From contig QHZE01000439.1 of NCBI GenBank assembly GCA_003225335.1, positions 1-48,289 on the forward strand: DNA of 48,289 nucleotides, read 5' to 3'. Below are positions 15,573 through 26,152 of the stretch, piece after piece. The position numbers and the translations under genes are program-made. This DNA comes from Acidobacteriota bacterium. GTDB lineage: Bacteria; Acidobacteriota; UBA6911. Position 1 is the stretch's first letter; every line of letters begins with the position of its first letter. The notes beneath the pieces were generated by a model that was given only the letters and a program-made list of their open reading frames with translations, had not been told where the DNA came from and searched no databases.

Positions 15573-16583
15573 ATGAATTCAAAATCAAGGCGGGAGTTCT
15601 TCGAATTAGTCTTCGGATCCGCGCTGGCGGCTTCGCTCGCGGAAAACGTCCTGGCGCAGACTTCAGCCGGCGCCACCGGCATTCCGACCCGTGTCCTGGG
15701 CAGGACCAAGGAGCGCGTCTCCATCCTCTGCCTGGGAGGCTGGCACATTGGATCCGTCAAGGAAAAGGGCGAAGCTGTCCGGATCATGCATGCGGCGATC
15801 GAAGAAGGGATCACCTTCTTTGACAACGCCTGGGATTACCACGACGGGCGCTCGGAGGAGTGGATGGGCGATGCGCTGGCCATGGAGGGCAAGCGCAAGA
15901 AGGTTTTCCTGATGACCAAGAACTGCGAGCGCGATTACTCCGGTTCCATGAAGTGCCTCGAGAACAGCCTGCGGCGTTTGAAAACCGACCACCTCGACCT
16001 GTGGCAGTTTCACGAAATGGTGTATGACAGCGACCCTGATTGGGTGATCGAGAAAGGCGGCCTCAAGGCCGCGCTTGAGGCGCAAAAGGCGGGGAAGGTC
16101 CGCTACATCGGTTTTACGGGCCACAAAGACCCGCGCATTCATCTCAAGATGCTTTCCAAGGAACATCCCTGGGACACGGCGCAGATGCCGATCAACGTCA
16201 TGGACGCCCACTACCGGAGCTTCCAGAAGGATGTCGTTCCCGTGTGCTTAAAGAAGGACGTGGGGATAATCGGCATGAAGAGCCTGGCCGGCGGGTCGCC
16301 ACGTGGGCGTATACCCACCGCCACGGGAGTGACGGCCCAGGAATGTATCCGCTACGCCCTGAGCCTCCCGATCGCCTCGCTGGTCGTAGGAATCAACTGC
16401 GTGGAGGACTTGAAACAGGACGTGGAGATCGCGCGGGGCTTCAAACCGATGCCCGACGGCGAAAGGACGGCGCTGTTGGAACGCGTGCGCGAGGAGGCAG
16501 AGGACGGCCGCCACGAATTGTTCAAATCGACGCAGACCTTCGACGGGCCACATCACAGGCGTCAGCACGGCTTCGCTGTTTAG
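15573..16583 (+). CDS. Tat-exported aldo/keto reductase family protein
   Basis: A 336-residue protein. The N-terminus carries a twin-arginine signal (SRREFFELVFGSALAASL, cleavage near AQ at 29-30), then an aldo/keto reductase barrel: FFDNAWDYHDGRSEEWMG (catalytic Asp and Tyr: D-x4-Y), the Lys in FLMTKNCERDY, LDLWQFHEM and YIGFTGHKDP. C-terminal SLPIASLVVGINCVEDL is also typical. The family reduces aldehydes and ketones with NAD(P)H, although exported members may act as sugar or heme-linked dehydrogenases. ATG 15573 has GGGAG upstream. It converges with the DUF1501 gene, separated by a repeat hairpin. Confidence 0.9.
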   Translation: MNSKSRREFFELVFGSALAASLAENVLAQTSAGATGIPTRVLGRTKERVSILCLGGWHIGSVKEKGEAVRIMHAAIEEGITFFDNAWDYHDGRSEEWMGDALAMEGKRKKVFLMTKNCERDYSGSMKCLENSLRRLKTDHLDLWQFHEMVYDSDPDWVIEKGGLKAALEAQKAGKVRYIGFTGHKDPRIHLKMLSKEHPWDTAQMPINVMDAHYRSFQKDVVPVCLKKDVGIIGMKSLAGGSPRGRIPTATGVTAQECIRYALSLPIASLVVGINCVEDLKQDVEIARGFKPMPDGERTALLERVREEAEDGRHELFKSTQTFDGPHHRRQHGFAV

Positions 16584-16597
16584 CCTCTTACACTGCG

Positions 16598-16712
16598 TTC
16601 ACCGCTAAGACGCAAAGACGCGAAGAAAGCGCTAAGAAGATTTTTTTTGTTGCGCCTTTTTGGCAAAAGTTCTTTTCGTTTCTTTGCGTCTTCGCGTCTT
16701 TGTGGTGAGAAG
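16598..16712. repeat. Family C inverted repeat between convergent genes
   Basis: TTCACCGCTAAGACGCAAAG plus ACGCGAAG faces TTTCTTTGCGTCTTCGCGTC plus TTTGTGGTGAG; the arms are almost perfect inverted copies of about 28 bases, with T-rich stretches (16641-16650) in the loop. Being between convergent genes, it may serve as a bidirectional terminator. Confidence 0.75.
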
Positions 16713-16715
16713 ATG

Positions 16716-18164
16716 TTACGCGAGGATTTCCCTGACGATGTTGCCGTGGACGTCGGTCAGGCGCATATCGCGCCCGCTGAAGCGATAGGTGAGCTTCGTG
16801 TGGTCGAGGCCGAGCAGGTGGAGAATCGTGGCATGCAGGTCGTGCACGTGGACCTTGTCCTTGATGGCGAAATAGCCGTACTCGTCGGTCTCTCCGTAGA
16901 TCGTTCCCCCCTTGATCCCTCCGCCTGCAAGCCACATCGTGAATCCGAACGGGTTGTGATCGCGCCCTACTTCCTTGACGTAGCCGTCGTCCGGTAACTG
17001 CGCTGTGGGAGTTCTCCCGAATTCGCCGCCCCAGACCACGAGCGTATGACGGAGCAGTCCGCGATCTTTGAGGTCCTTCAGCAGCGCCGCGATGGGGCGG
17101 TCGGCGGCTTTGGCATTGATCCGATGACCGCTTTCCAGGCTTCCGTGCTGGTCCCACCGGTCGATGCCTTTTCGAAAGGGCGGAAGCAATTCGACAAACC
17201 GGACCCCCCGCTCGACCATCCGGCGCGCCAGCAGGCACTGGCGGCCGAACTCTTCGGTGTCTGGTTCGTCGAGGCCGTAAAGCTTTCGTGTCGCTTCGGA
17301 CTCTCCTTTCAGGTCCAGCAGCTCCGGGACTGCCGACTGCATGCGGAAGGCCAGCTCGTAATTCGAGATCGTGGCCTCGAGCTCCGTCACGGCGCCGAAT
17401 CGTTCCAGGACGCCTCCGTTGAGCCTGTGCAAGAGGGCCAGTTTGTTTCTTTGCAGCTCGGGGCCTTTCTCGCGCGGCGCGACGTCGGCGATGGGGTACT
17501 CCCCTTTTCGAAACAGAGTTCCCTGGTAACTGGCCGGAAGAAAACCGCTGCCGAAAAGGTCCATGCCGCCCGGAGGAACCAGGCCGCTTTCGAGAACGAT
17601 AAATCCGGGCAGGTTCTCCGACTCGCTTCCCAGGCCGTAGGTCAACCAGGCCCCCATGCTGGGGCGGCCCTGGAAGCCGGAACCCGAATGCATAAAATAG
17701 TTCGCCGCCGTGTGCTCGGAATGATCGGCCACCATGGAGCGAATGATGGCCATGTCGTCCACGCAGGAGGCCAGATTTGGAAACAGCTCGCTCACGTCGG
17801 CTCCACACTGGCCGTACTTCCGGAACTTGTAGGGCGACGCCAGGATCTTGTTGCTGATATTGAAAACAGTGGTCGGCGTCTCGAACGGGATTGCCTGTCC
17901 GTTTTCTCTTTCGAGCCGGGGCTTGGGATCGAAGGTGTCGATTTGAGACGGCCCGCCATCCATGAACAGAAAAATGACGGACCGGGCTTTAGGCTCATAG
18001 TGTGGAAGGCGAGGGGCCAGGGGGTTCCTCTCGGCGAGGGCGGCCGCGGAGGCGATTTTATCCGCGACGAGGTACGCGAGGGCCAGGCCTCCGAAGCCGT
18101 TGGCGCACTTGCACAACATCTCTCTTCGGCTCACTCCCGCCCTCGAGAAATCAATTCGGTGCAT
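16716..18164 (-). CDS. DUF1501 family Tat-exported protein (sulfatase-like)
   Basis: A 482-residue protein of the DUF1501 family, an alkaline-phosphatase/sulfatase-like fold common in Planctomycetes, Verrucomicrobia and Acidobacteria. A Tat signal is visible (VSRREMLCKCANGFGGLALA), then VIFLFMDGGPSQIDTFDPKP (metal-site region), FFMHSGSG-like FMHSGSGFQGRPSMGAWLTY, LVVWGGEFGRTP and DHNPFGFTMWLAGGG, all family hallmarks. The substrate is unknown; in Planctomycetes these genes pair with DUF1549/DUF1553 cytochrome-like genes, as here (114 bases apart, same strand). The ATG at 18164 is used because the in-frame upstream codons come from a repeat (family F). Confidence 0.93.
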   Translation of the reverse strand: MHRIDFSRAGVSRREMLCKCANGFGGLALAYLVADKIASAAALAERNPLAPRLPHYEPKARSVIFLFMDGGPSQIDTFDPKPRLERENGQAIPFETPTTVFNISNKILASPYKFRKYGQCGADVSELFPNLASCVDDMAIIRSMVADHSEHTAANYFMHSGSGFQGRPSMGAWLTYGLGSESENLPGFIVLESGLVPPGGMDLFGSGFLPASYQGTLFRKGEYPIADVAPREKGPELQRNKLALLHRLNGGVLERFGAVTELEATISNYELAFRMQSAVPELLDLKGESEATRKLYGLDEPDTEEFGRQCLLARRMVERGVRFVELLPPFRKGIDRWDQHGSLESGHRINAKAADRPIAALLKDLKDRGLLRHTLVVWGGEFGRTPTAQLPDDGYVKEVGRDHNPFGFTMWLAGGGIKGGTIYGETDEYGYFAIKDKVHVHDLHATILHLLGLDHTKLTYRFSGRDMRLTDVHGNIVREILA

Positions 18165-18169
18165 GTCTT

Positions 18170-18276
18170 TGATTTCGGATTGTGGATTGCGGATTGCGGA
18201 TTGGGGATTTCGGATTCTCATGATCGATAAGCTGTCCATTAATTCCAAATCCGCAATCCGCAATCCACAATCCAGC
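18170..18276. repeat. Family F inverted repeat (GGATTGCGGATTGTGG)
   Basis: GGATTGTGGATTGCGGATTG (near 18177) faces CCGCAATCCGCAATCCACAA (near 18250), a tandem of about 8-base units in two orientations. It occupies nearly the whole space between the DUF1501 gene and the DUF1549/DUF1553 gene and codes a spurious N-terminal extension in frame with DUF1501. Confidence 0.75.
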
Positions 18277-18278
18277 CG

Positions 18279-21200
18279 CTACCTGACGTAAATGAATTCG
18301 GCGGAGTTCATCAATACATGGCTCAGATCCGACCAGGCATCCAGAGTGTCGTTTGACGCAACGCCCGGATCCTGCGCCGAGTCATAACGTGATTTCTGCG
18401 TTTTGACGAACGCCAGCGTCTCTTTGATCTCCCATTCCTCTGCGGGGCGGCCGAAGGCGCTCAAGAACATCCGCTCGACGCGCCTGCGAGAATCTCCTTC
18501 TTCAGCGACGATGCGGCGCGCCCACTGCTGTGCCTGGAAAGCCACGAGCTCGTTGTTCAGCATCATGAGCGCCTGGGCTGGGACCGTCGATGTGCTGCGG
18601 CTTCCGATCGTCGAGATCGGAAGCGGGTAATCGAAAGCGAGAAACATCGGCGTAATAAAGTTGCGGCGCACCTGAATGTACACGCTGCGCCGGCCGTTGC
18701 CGTCTAGAGGACCCGGCTCCGGCTTGCCCCGCCCGTCCTGGTACTTACTTATGTATGGCGTGACGCTCGGACCATACAAATGGCGGTCCAGGGTTCCTGC
18801 GATGGCCAGGATGGAATCGCGCACGGTTTCTCCTTCCAGCCTCTGGACCGGCATGTGCTGGAGAAGGCGGTTTTGCGGGTCGCTCCTCAAGGCAGCTTCA
18901 CTCGGGCTGCTCGACATCGCATACGCGCTGCTGAGCACGAGCATTCGGTGCAGGGCTTTCACCGACCACCCCGCCTCGACAAATCGGTTCGCCAAAAAGT
19001 CCAGCAATTCGGGATGGGTGGGCTCCTCCCCGGTCTTTCCGAAGTTATCCAATGACCGGACAATACCCTGGCGTGCGATCCATTCTGCGAGCGGCAGGCG
19101 GCCGCTGCCGTGAAGAACGGGGGACTGGTCGCTTCCCGCGACCACCTGGAGGAATCGCCGCGGAACTTCATCGCCCAGATTCTTGTGGTTTCCCCGGATG
19201 TGCACGCGGACGTCGCGCGGGTTTTCGTCCCTGGCAATCATGGCGAACGCCGATTCCGGGATCCGGGAATCGAGGCTGCTGCGCCGTTCCTTGAGCCGGA
19301 CGCACTCTGCCACTGTCTCGGACGGAAGAAAGATGGACAGGTCTTCGAGTCTTCCCGCGGGGTTCAGCGCCTCGATCAACGCGGATGCGTTCGCACTTTC
19401 TGCGGCCTGGAAAGCGCTGCTGAAGAGCTCCTGGTAAGCTTCGGCCAGCGATTCCAAGGAGTTGATGCCGGGCCGGGAAAGGAGCGCCAGAATGTGCGGG
19501 TCGGGGCTGGATGCGAGAGGTGGCGGATCCTTCACGTCCGAAAGGACGATCTTGTCGATGACGATGTGCCCTTCGCGGCTGCGATCGACAATCTCGAAAT
19601 AGCAGAGACGGCCGATTTCCTTGGTCATGCGCACCGTCTTCCACTGGAGATGGGCGGCTCCATCGGGAATGAGGTGCTGGCTCTTGTGACCGTCCGCAAC
19701 CACGGTGAATCGCAGCGGAGTCCTTTCTCCCGCGGGCTTTTCTTTGCTGCCTGTCATGCGCACGTGGACGTAGAGCTTCGGCATCTTGAACTTGGCCGAC
19801 GTCAGACTGCCCACGATTCTGTCCGATCCGCCGCCAAACGAATTGGCCAAACCCTGTCCTCGATAGCCGCGCAGGCACTGGTTGGGAGCGAGGGAACGGT
19901 GCGGACACTCTCCAAAAGCCTGACCCGAGACAGCCCAGGTTTCGTAAGTCAAGCCCTCGAAGTCTTCAAAGGTTATGTCGCCTCTTCGTTTCTGTTCCGG
20001 ATGAATCGGGCTCGACCGGGCGATCCGTTCGTCCAGGTCCTTGCGCAGATCCATGATGGCGTCGCGGACCGACGTGGATCGATCTCGCGCGAGCCGGTCG
20101 GCGACGGCGACAAAAGGATAGAAGACGTTCTCGGGTTCTTCGCGCGCCTGGGCAAGGCTGGTTCTCCAGGCCTTCAACAGATTGGGACTCAGACCTCTCG
20201 CCTTTGGCGGCGCATCCTCCGGGGGAGAGTGTTCTGCATCTTCTTCCGCGAGATTCCGGACTGCAGCCAGGAGATACGGCTTGATCTGCTGCGCCAGCTT
20301 GCGCTGGGCAGGACGAAGCAGTTTCTTGATCTGGGCGTTGGTGTCCGATATCTGCTGGCGGAGAGAGGCAATTGCGGCCGCGCGCGACGGCGAATCGATA
20401 ACGTTCTCCGTGATGCCGGTGCTGTGCATGATTCCGGCAAGGGCGTAGTAATCCGCGGCCGGAACGGGGTCGAACTTGTGATCGTGGCAGCGCGCGCATG
20501 CCACGGTCAAGCCCAGGAAGGCCTTGCTGAGAACGTCGATCTGGTTGTCCACCTCGTCGGCGCGGGATTTGACGGAGTCGGTCGCGCTGTTGACGACCTC
20601 GCCGAACCAGTAAAAGCTGGTGCCCAGGGGCGACTCCCAGTGTGAGCCGTCGGCGCTGAGGCGCTTTCCGGGGAGCAGATCTCCGGCAATGTGCTCTCGA
20701 ACAAACTGATTGTAAGGAACATCCTCGTTGAATGCGCGAATCACGTAGTCTCGATACCGCCAGGCGTCTAGCTTGTCGTTGTCGAATTCATGCCCGTTGG
20801 TCTCGGCGAAGCGCACCAGGTCCAGCCAGTGGCGTGCCCAGCGCTCGCCGTAGTGAGGCGAGGCGAGGAGGCGGTCGACGACTTTTGCGCAGGCATCCTG
20901 AGAAGCGTCAGTTACGAAGTTTTCAATCTCGTGTGCGGTGGGAGGCAAACCGGTCAGATCCATCGTGACCCGTCTGAGCCACGTGTATTTATCCGCCGCC
21001 GGAGCGGGCGCCAGGCCCTTGTCCTCCAGCTTCGCAAGTATGAAGTAGTCAATCGGCGAGCGCGGCCAGTCCTTCTGCTTAACATAAGGAAGCGCGGACT
21101 CTCGCGGCGGCCGGAAGCACCAAAAGGCTCGCGCCTTGTCCGGGTCGAACGGACCCGAGGAGGCGAGGGATACAGTCGCGGACGCCCCGGCGGCGCCGGG

Positions 21201-21596
21201 GCCCGGCCCTCCCATTTTCACCCAGGATGCGAAAGCCGCGATTTCCTCGTCACTGAGCTTACCCTTCGGCGGCATCTTGAGCCGGAGGTCCTGGTAGGAA
21301 ATGGCTTTGATGAGCAGGCTCTTCTCCGGATCACCCGGTGCAAGAAGCGGGCCGCTGTCACCCCCTCGGCGCAGCGCTTCCGTGGAGTCCAGCCTCAAGC
21401 CTCCCATGGGATTTTTCGATTGAGAGCTGTGACAGGGGTAGCACTTTTCCACAAGGATGGGCCGGATTTTCTTTTCGAAGAAGTCCTGCTCCTCTTCGCC
21501 GGACGCAGACGCGTTCCGGATCGAGGCGAGTGGAAGCAGAAAGGCGATGATGACAGCCGTAACGAACCATCGCGTGTTCGTACGATGTATGCTCAC
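18279..21596 (-). CDS. Secreted PSCyt1/DUF1549/DUF1553 cytochrome-like protein
   Basis: A 1105-residue protein. After a signal peptide (about 1-32) is a planctomycete cytochrome C domain (PSCyt1) with CYPCH heme motif at 52-56 and MPPKGKLSDEE. Next is DUF1549 (LPPTAHEIENFV, SPHYGERWARHWLDLVRFAE, second heme-like motif CARCHDHKFDPV), an inserted beta-rich module of about 170 residues near the middle (FEGLTYETW to HIVIDKIVLSDV), and C-terminal DUF1553 (RLPLAEWIAR, VRRNFITPMFLAFDYP, ALMMLNNELV). Thought to be surface proteins of polysaccharide utilisation or electron transfer, with unproven activity. The start is a GTG at 21596 with a weak ribosome binding site. Paired with the DUF1501 gene. Confidence 0.93.
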   Translation of the reverse strand: MSIHRTNTRWFVTAVIIAFLLPLASIRNASASGEEEQDFFEKKIRPILVEKCYPCHSSQSKNPMGGLRLDSTEALRRGGDSGPLLAPGDPEKSLLIKAISYQDLRLKMPPKGKLSDEEIAAFASWVKMGGPGPGAAGASATVSLASSGPFDPDKARAFWCFRPPRESALPYVKQKDWPRSPIDYFILAKLEDKGLAPAPAADKYTWLRRVTMDLTGLPPTAHEIENFVTDASQDACAKVVDRLLASPHYGERWARHWLDLVRFAETNGHEFDNDKLDAWRYRDYVIRAFNEDVPYNQFVREHIAGDLLPGKRLSADGSHWESPLGTSFYWFGEVVNSATDSVKSRADEVDNQIDVLSKAFLGLTVACARCHDHKFDPVPAADYYALAGIMHSTGITENVIDSPSRAAAIASLRQQISDTNAQIKKLLRPAQRKLAQQIKPYLLAAVRNLAEEDAEHSPPEDAPPKARGLSPNLLKAWRTSLAQAREEPENVFYPFVAVADRLARDRSTSVRDAIMDLRKDLDERIARSSPIHPEQKRRGDITFEDFEGLTYETWAVSGQAFGECPHRSLAPNQCLRGYRGQGLANSFGGGSDRIVGSLTSAKFKMPKLYVHVRMTGSKEKPAGERTPLRFTVVADGHKSQHLIPDGAAHLQWKTVRMTKEIGRLCYFEIVDRSREGHIVIDKIVLSDVKDPPPLASSPDPHILALLSRPGINSLESLAEAYQELFSSAFQAAESANASALIEALNPAGRLEDLSIFLPSETVAECVRLKERRSSLDSRIPESAFAMIARDENPRDVRVHIRGNHKNLGDEVPRRFLQVVAGSDQSPVLHGSGRLPLAEWIARQGIVRSLDNFGKTGEEPTHPELLDFLANRFVEAGWSVKALHRMLVLSSAYAMSSSPSEAALRSDPQNRLLQHMPVQRLEGETVRDSILAIAGTLDRHLYGPSVTPYISKYQDGRGKPEPGPLDGNGRRSVYIQVRRNFITPMFLAFDYPLPISTIGSRSTSTVPAQALMMLNNELVAFQAQQWARRIVAEEGDSRRRVERMFLSAFGRPAEEWEIKETLAFVKTQKSRYDSAQDPGVASNDTLDAWSDLSHVLMNSAEFIYVR

Positions 21597-21963
21597 TTGG
21601 AATACCCGGATGAGTGTAGGGCAGCGCCGGAACCGCTGTCAACAAACCCGATCGGCACTCTCTTCACCACGGGGACACGGAGTACACAGAGCAGTGGAGC
21701 CGCAACCAAAAGTATGAACGAAACCACCGATGAACACAGATGAACACCGATCGGTTTCATCGGTGTTCATCGGTGGTCGCATTTTGTGCGGTCTATGGAG
21801 ACGAAAATCGTTGCCAGTCTGCGAAGGATTTTTGGCTTGCAGCCTGAAGGCTGAACTCCAAACACTGATGGGCGGGGGATTACTCGAGACAAGAATTTGC
21901 TCTGGTTAGGACGTGTGCGCGGCGGTAAGCTTTTGTCTTGTGTGTAAGAAGGGCAGGGCACTC
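21597..21963. other. Interval without a clear gene; divergent promoters and repeats
   Basis: Apart from the family E hairpin (21721-21778) and a single family G arm (CAGCCTGAAGGCTGAACTCC, 21840-21859), I see only non-coding sequence. It separates the minus-strand DUF1549/DUF1553 gene from the plus-strand tonB region, so both promoters should be here; none is obvious. Confidence 0.4.
21721..21778. repeat. Family E hairpin (ACCACCGATGAACACAGATG)
   Basis: AAACCACCGATGAACACAGA and TGAACACCGATC face GTTTCATCGGTGTTCATCGG plus TGGTC. The right flank continues as CATTTTGTGCGGTCTATGGA, matching the outer end of the copies at 28932 (AACTGCACAAATTGAAACCA, inverted) and 40089 (CATTTTGTGCAGTTTATG). The element therefore extends beyond the hairpin and has a defined end. 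Confidence 0.75.
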
Positions 21964-22296
21964 TTGATTATCTCTCTGCTGGCGCTCGCGCTCGCCTGTT
22001 CGGCCGCATGCGGTTTCGCCGATCCGGAATCCCCGCCCTCGCCGGCGGAGGGCCTGAGTCGCGCTCCGTCAGAACCGCACGATTCCTCCAGCCTTGAAAA
22101 GGATTCTGCGACGATCAGCGAAGACGGTGTCAGCCCCAGGAGCGTCTTCGAGTTCGCCGCGCTGACTGAGATACCGGAATCGCCCGGACCCGCGAAATGT
22201 GGCTCCCTCTCCGGGGCAAGGCGCGAACTGCCGTTCTCCCGTTTGCGCGACCCCCGAATCCCCGCGCGAAGTCCTCCGCTCCTCTCCTCACTCTAG
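21964..22296 (+). CDS. Possible small secreted protein or lipoprotein
   Basis: About 110 residues, if started at TTG 21964. The N-terminus IISLLALALACSAACGFAD looks like a lipoprotein signal with a Cys near residue 11-15, and the rest is Ser/Pro-rich (ESPPSPAEGLSRAPSEP). AGGGCAGGG lies about 8 nt upstream. It ends 59 bases before tonB. The sequence has no recognised domain and the start is uncertain; it might be a non-coding leader. I give it modest weight because of the signal-like start and its position. Confidence 0.35.
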   Translation: MIISLLALALACSAACGFADPESPPSPAEGLSRAPSEPHDSSSLEKDSATISEDGVSPRSVFEFAALTEIPESPGPAKCGSLSGARRELPFSRLRDPRIPARSPPLLSSL

Positions 22297-22355
22297 GCTC
22301 GCAGCTTCTCAGATCGCAAACCGGCCAATTTCTCCCGCGGAGAAAGGAGCGGTGT

Positions 22356-23528
22356 ATGGCCGCAATTTCAAAGCGCAGGACTTTGCTCTTTTGGAAGAGA
22401 ACCTCCGAGCCGCGAACGCAGGCGTCCCTCTTCCATTACATCAAAGAAGAACCGGAGCCAAGCATTTGGACGGAGCTTGACTTCAGCGTATTGAAACATC
22501 CACTCCGGTTCTTGATGGAGGAGTGGCGGGCTCCGCGGACCCGGCCATCTCTCTTCCATTACATTGAGGATCAGAAGGAAGAACCCTTCCGCTGGGGCGA
22601 GTTTGTCAAGGATTTGATCTTCGGCTCTCCGCCTCCTTCTTTCATACCCTCGGTGCTTTCAGATCCAAGAGAGGTGGCCGTCGATCCCGCCGAAGTGCGG
22701 GCCGCGAGAAGGAGGGCGCTGTTGATTTCGCTTCTCGCCCACCTGGCACTGGTTGTGATCGCGATAGTGCTGGTTTACGTACATGGTACGCCTTTGCCCC
22801 AGAAGGAGAACATAGTCTTCGTGAGCCCCCCTTTTATCTCTCCCTTCGAAGGGACGGGTCCGGATGGAGGGGGCGGTGGCGGCGGCGGAAAGGGCGAAAA
22901 AACGCCCCCGTCCCCGGGAAGAATGCCGCAAACGACGCGAGTTCAGCTGACACCGCCGGATCCCGAGGAACCCAAACCGCTCGTGCCGGCAGAGGATCTG
23001 ACCTCGCCCAGCGCCAGCGTCGTGATGCCGATAGACATACCCCAGGATGAATCTCTGCCGATCGGGGACATTCAGGCGCCTCCAATTGACTCGAAATCGT
23101 CAGGCCCCGGCAGCGGAGGCGGCATCGGTACGGGCAAAGGGACCGGTGTCGGACCGGGGTCCGGCCCCGGTGTGGGACCCGGCGACGGTGGCGGGATGGG
23201 TGGAGGATCGGGGGGCGGCATCGGAAGCGGGCACGGACCCTATGTTGTCGGCGGTGGCGTGCGCCCCCCCGTTGCGATAAACCAGCCCCTGCCCATGTAC
23301 ACCGAAGAAGCCCGGAAAGCAAAGGTAGAAGGGCTGGTGCTGATTCAGGCCATCGTGCGGAAGGACGGCAGCGTCGACAGCTTCAAAATCCTCAGGGGGT
23401 TGGGCTACGGGCTGGATGAAGCGGCCATCAACACGATAGCGACCAAATGGCGCTTCCGGCCGGGGACGTATAACGGGCAGCCGGTAGACGTGCAATGCAG
23501 CATCGAGGTTTCTTTTCGTTTGTACTGA
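22356..23528 (+). CDS. TonB family energy-transducing protein with long N-terminal cytoplasmic region
   Basis: A 390-residue protein. One membrane helix at about 130-148 (ALLISLLAHLALVVIAIVLVYV), a long Pro/Gly-rich periplasmic linker (GPDGGGGGGGGKGEK, then repeated GxGPGxG), and a TonB C-terminal domain at about 310-390 (LPMYTEEARKAKVEGLVLIQ, LGYGLDEAAINTIATKWRFRP, VSFRLY). The C-domain contacts TonB boxes of outer-membrane receptors. The unusual N-terminal 125 residues contain a duplicated motif: RTQASLFHYIKEE and RTRPSLFHYIEDQKEEP. The ATG at 22356 has AAAGGAG 7 nt upstream. exbD follows 79 bases later; no exbB is present. Confidence 0.92.
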   Translation: MAAISKRRTLLFWKRTSEPRTQASLFHYIKEEPEPSIWTELDFSVLKHPLRFLMEEWRAPRTRPSLFHYIEDQKEEPFRWGEFVKDLIFGSPPPSFIPSVLSDPREVAVDPAEVRAARRRALLISLLAHLALVVIAIVLVYVHGTPLPQKENIVFVSPPFISPFEGTGPDGGGGGGGGKGEKTPPSPGRMPQTTRVQLTPPDPEEPKPLVPAEDLTSPSASVVMPIDIPQDESLPIGDIQAPPIDSKSSGPGSGGGIGTGKGTGVGPGSGPGVGPGDGGGMGGGSGGGIGSGHGPYVVGGGVRPPVAINQPLPMYTEEARKAKVEGLVLIQAIVRKDGSVDSFKILRGLGYGLDEAAINTIATKWRFRPGTYNGQPVDVQCSIEVSFRLY

Positions 23529-23607
23529 ACTCGTTCGCTGCCCCTTTGCGTCCTTTAGGCGTGAGCGGTTTCTTCTTTAAGGAACAGGAACTCTACGGAG
23601 AAAACAA

Positions 23608-24048
23608 ATGGGAATGGTGGTAGGGAAAAAAGGGGTGAAGTCCGATATCAATATCACACCCTACATTGATATCTTGCTGGTTTTGCTGATCATCTTCATG
23701 GTGGCATCGCCTTTGAGGAAGCATGACGAGGAAGTCCGTGTGCCCCAACCACCGCCTCCCAACCAGGAAAAGGTGAAGACAGATTTCATTGTCGTCGAGA
23801 TCGGCTCCGATCTTTCCATCCGGATCAATCAGCAACCGGTTACCTTGGACGCTCTCGGCGAGAAGCTGTTTGAGATCTATCGCGCCCGCGCCAACAAGAA
23901 CATGTTCATACGTGGGGATGCGGGTTTGCCTTATGGCGAGGTCTTCAAGGTACTCGACATCGCCAAACGGTCGGGGGTCGGCGACATTGCGCTCCTGTCG
24001 CAGGAAGGTCCTGTCAAGAGCCCTCAGAACGTAAAAGGCAGCCGCTGA
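23608..24048 (+). CDS. ExbD/TolR family biopolymer transport protein
   Basis: A 146-residue protein with one membrane helix near the N-terminus (about 21-37) and a periplasmic domain. The proton-channel Asp is seen in INITPYIDILLVLLIIF, and the C-terminal half has VVEIGSDLSIRINQQPVTLD and FIRGDAGLPYGEVFKVLDIA. With ExbB it energises TonB with the proton motive force. The stator partner exbB is not next to it, which is unusual; it must lie elsewhere. The ribosome binding site is weak (CTACGGAGAAAACAA). Confidence 0.93.
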   Translation: MGMVVGKKGVKSDINITPYIDILLVLLIIFMVASPLRKHDEEVRVPQPPPPNQEKVKTDFIVVEIGSDLSIRINQQPVTLDALGEKLFEIYRARANKNMFIRGDAGLPYGEVFKVLDIAKRSGVGDIALLSQEGPVKSPQNVKGSR

Positions 24049-24089
24049 TCATAATCCCGTTCGAGCCGGCTCAAGTCAGAAAAAAAACC

Positions 24090-24186
24090 TGCCACGAATT
24101 TCACGAAAGTCTTCCGGTAATGCTGGTTAGTTGTCGTGATGGCGGACCAAGGCTGTTTCGTGTAATTCGTGAAATTCGTGGCAAGT
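24090..24186. repeat. Family D inverted repeat (GCCACGAATTTCACGAA / TTCGTGAAATTCGTGGC)
   Basis: GCCACGAATTTCACGAAAGT (24091) faces TTCGTGTAATTCGTGAAATT plus CGTGGCA (to 24182). The spacer of about 60 bases is not repeated elsewhere in the window. It follows exbD and precedes the ammonium transporter. The rest of the gap (24187-24439) shows TTGACA at 24225 without a convincing -10, and no sigma-54 promoter. Confidence 0.75.
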
Positions 24187-24439
24187 TTTGCGAAGTGGTT
24201 GTCGTGAAGCGCCACACTATTGTCTTGACACCGTTCGGACGCATGCCGTAAAAGAACTGAAATCGATATAAAGGCCTGTATCAGAAAAATGAAGGTTTCG
24301 ATCCGGAGCGGGGTCGGTTCCTTCCCATTCCGGCAGTGGAGTCCTGCCTGACAAAGACGTCCAGCTGTGAGGGCTCTCCCTTCGAGGCATGGGCGTTTTC
24401 TGTTTCTTGCGCGATCAGTTCAAAGCAAAGGAGGAGAGA

Positions 24440-26151
<1,712 letters not shown>

Positions 26152-26152
26152 G

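Noticed and set aside
17046-18230. Plus-strand reading frame of 394 codons, and a minus-strand one at 16588-17808
   Set aside because: Both are alternative-frame shadows of the DUF1501 gene.
19110-20645. Plus-strand reading frame of 511 codons
   Set aside because: Opposite the DUF1549/DUF1553 gene, whose domain motifs are unmistakable.
24187-24439. Sigma-54 promoter before amt
   Set aside because: I found no TGGCAC-N5-TTGCA-type site; the only TTGACA (24225) lacks a matching -10 at the right distance.
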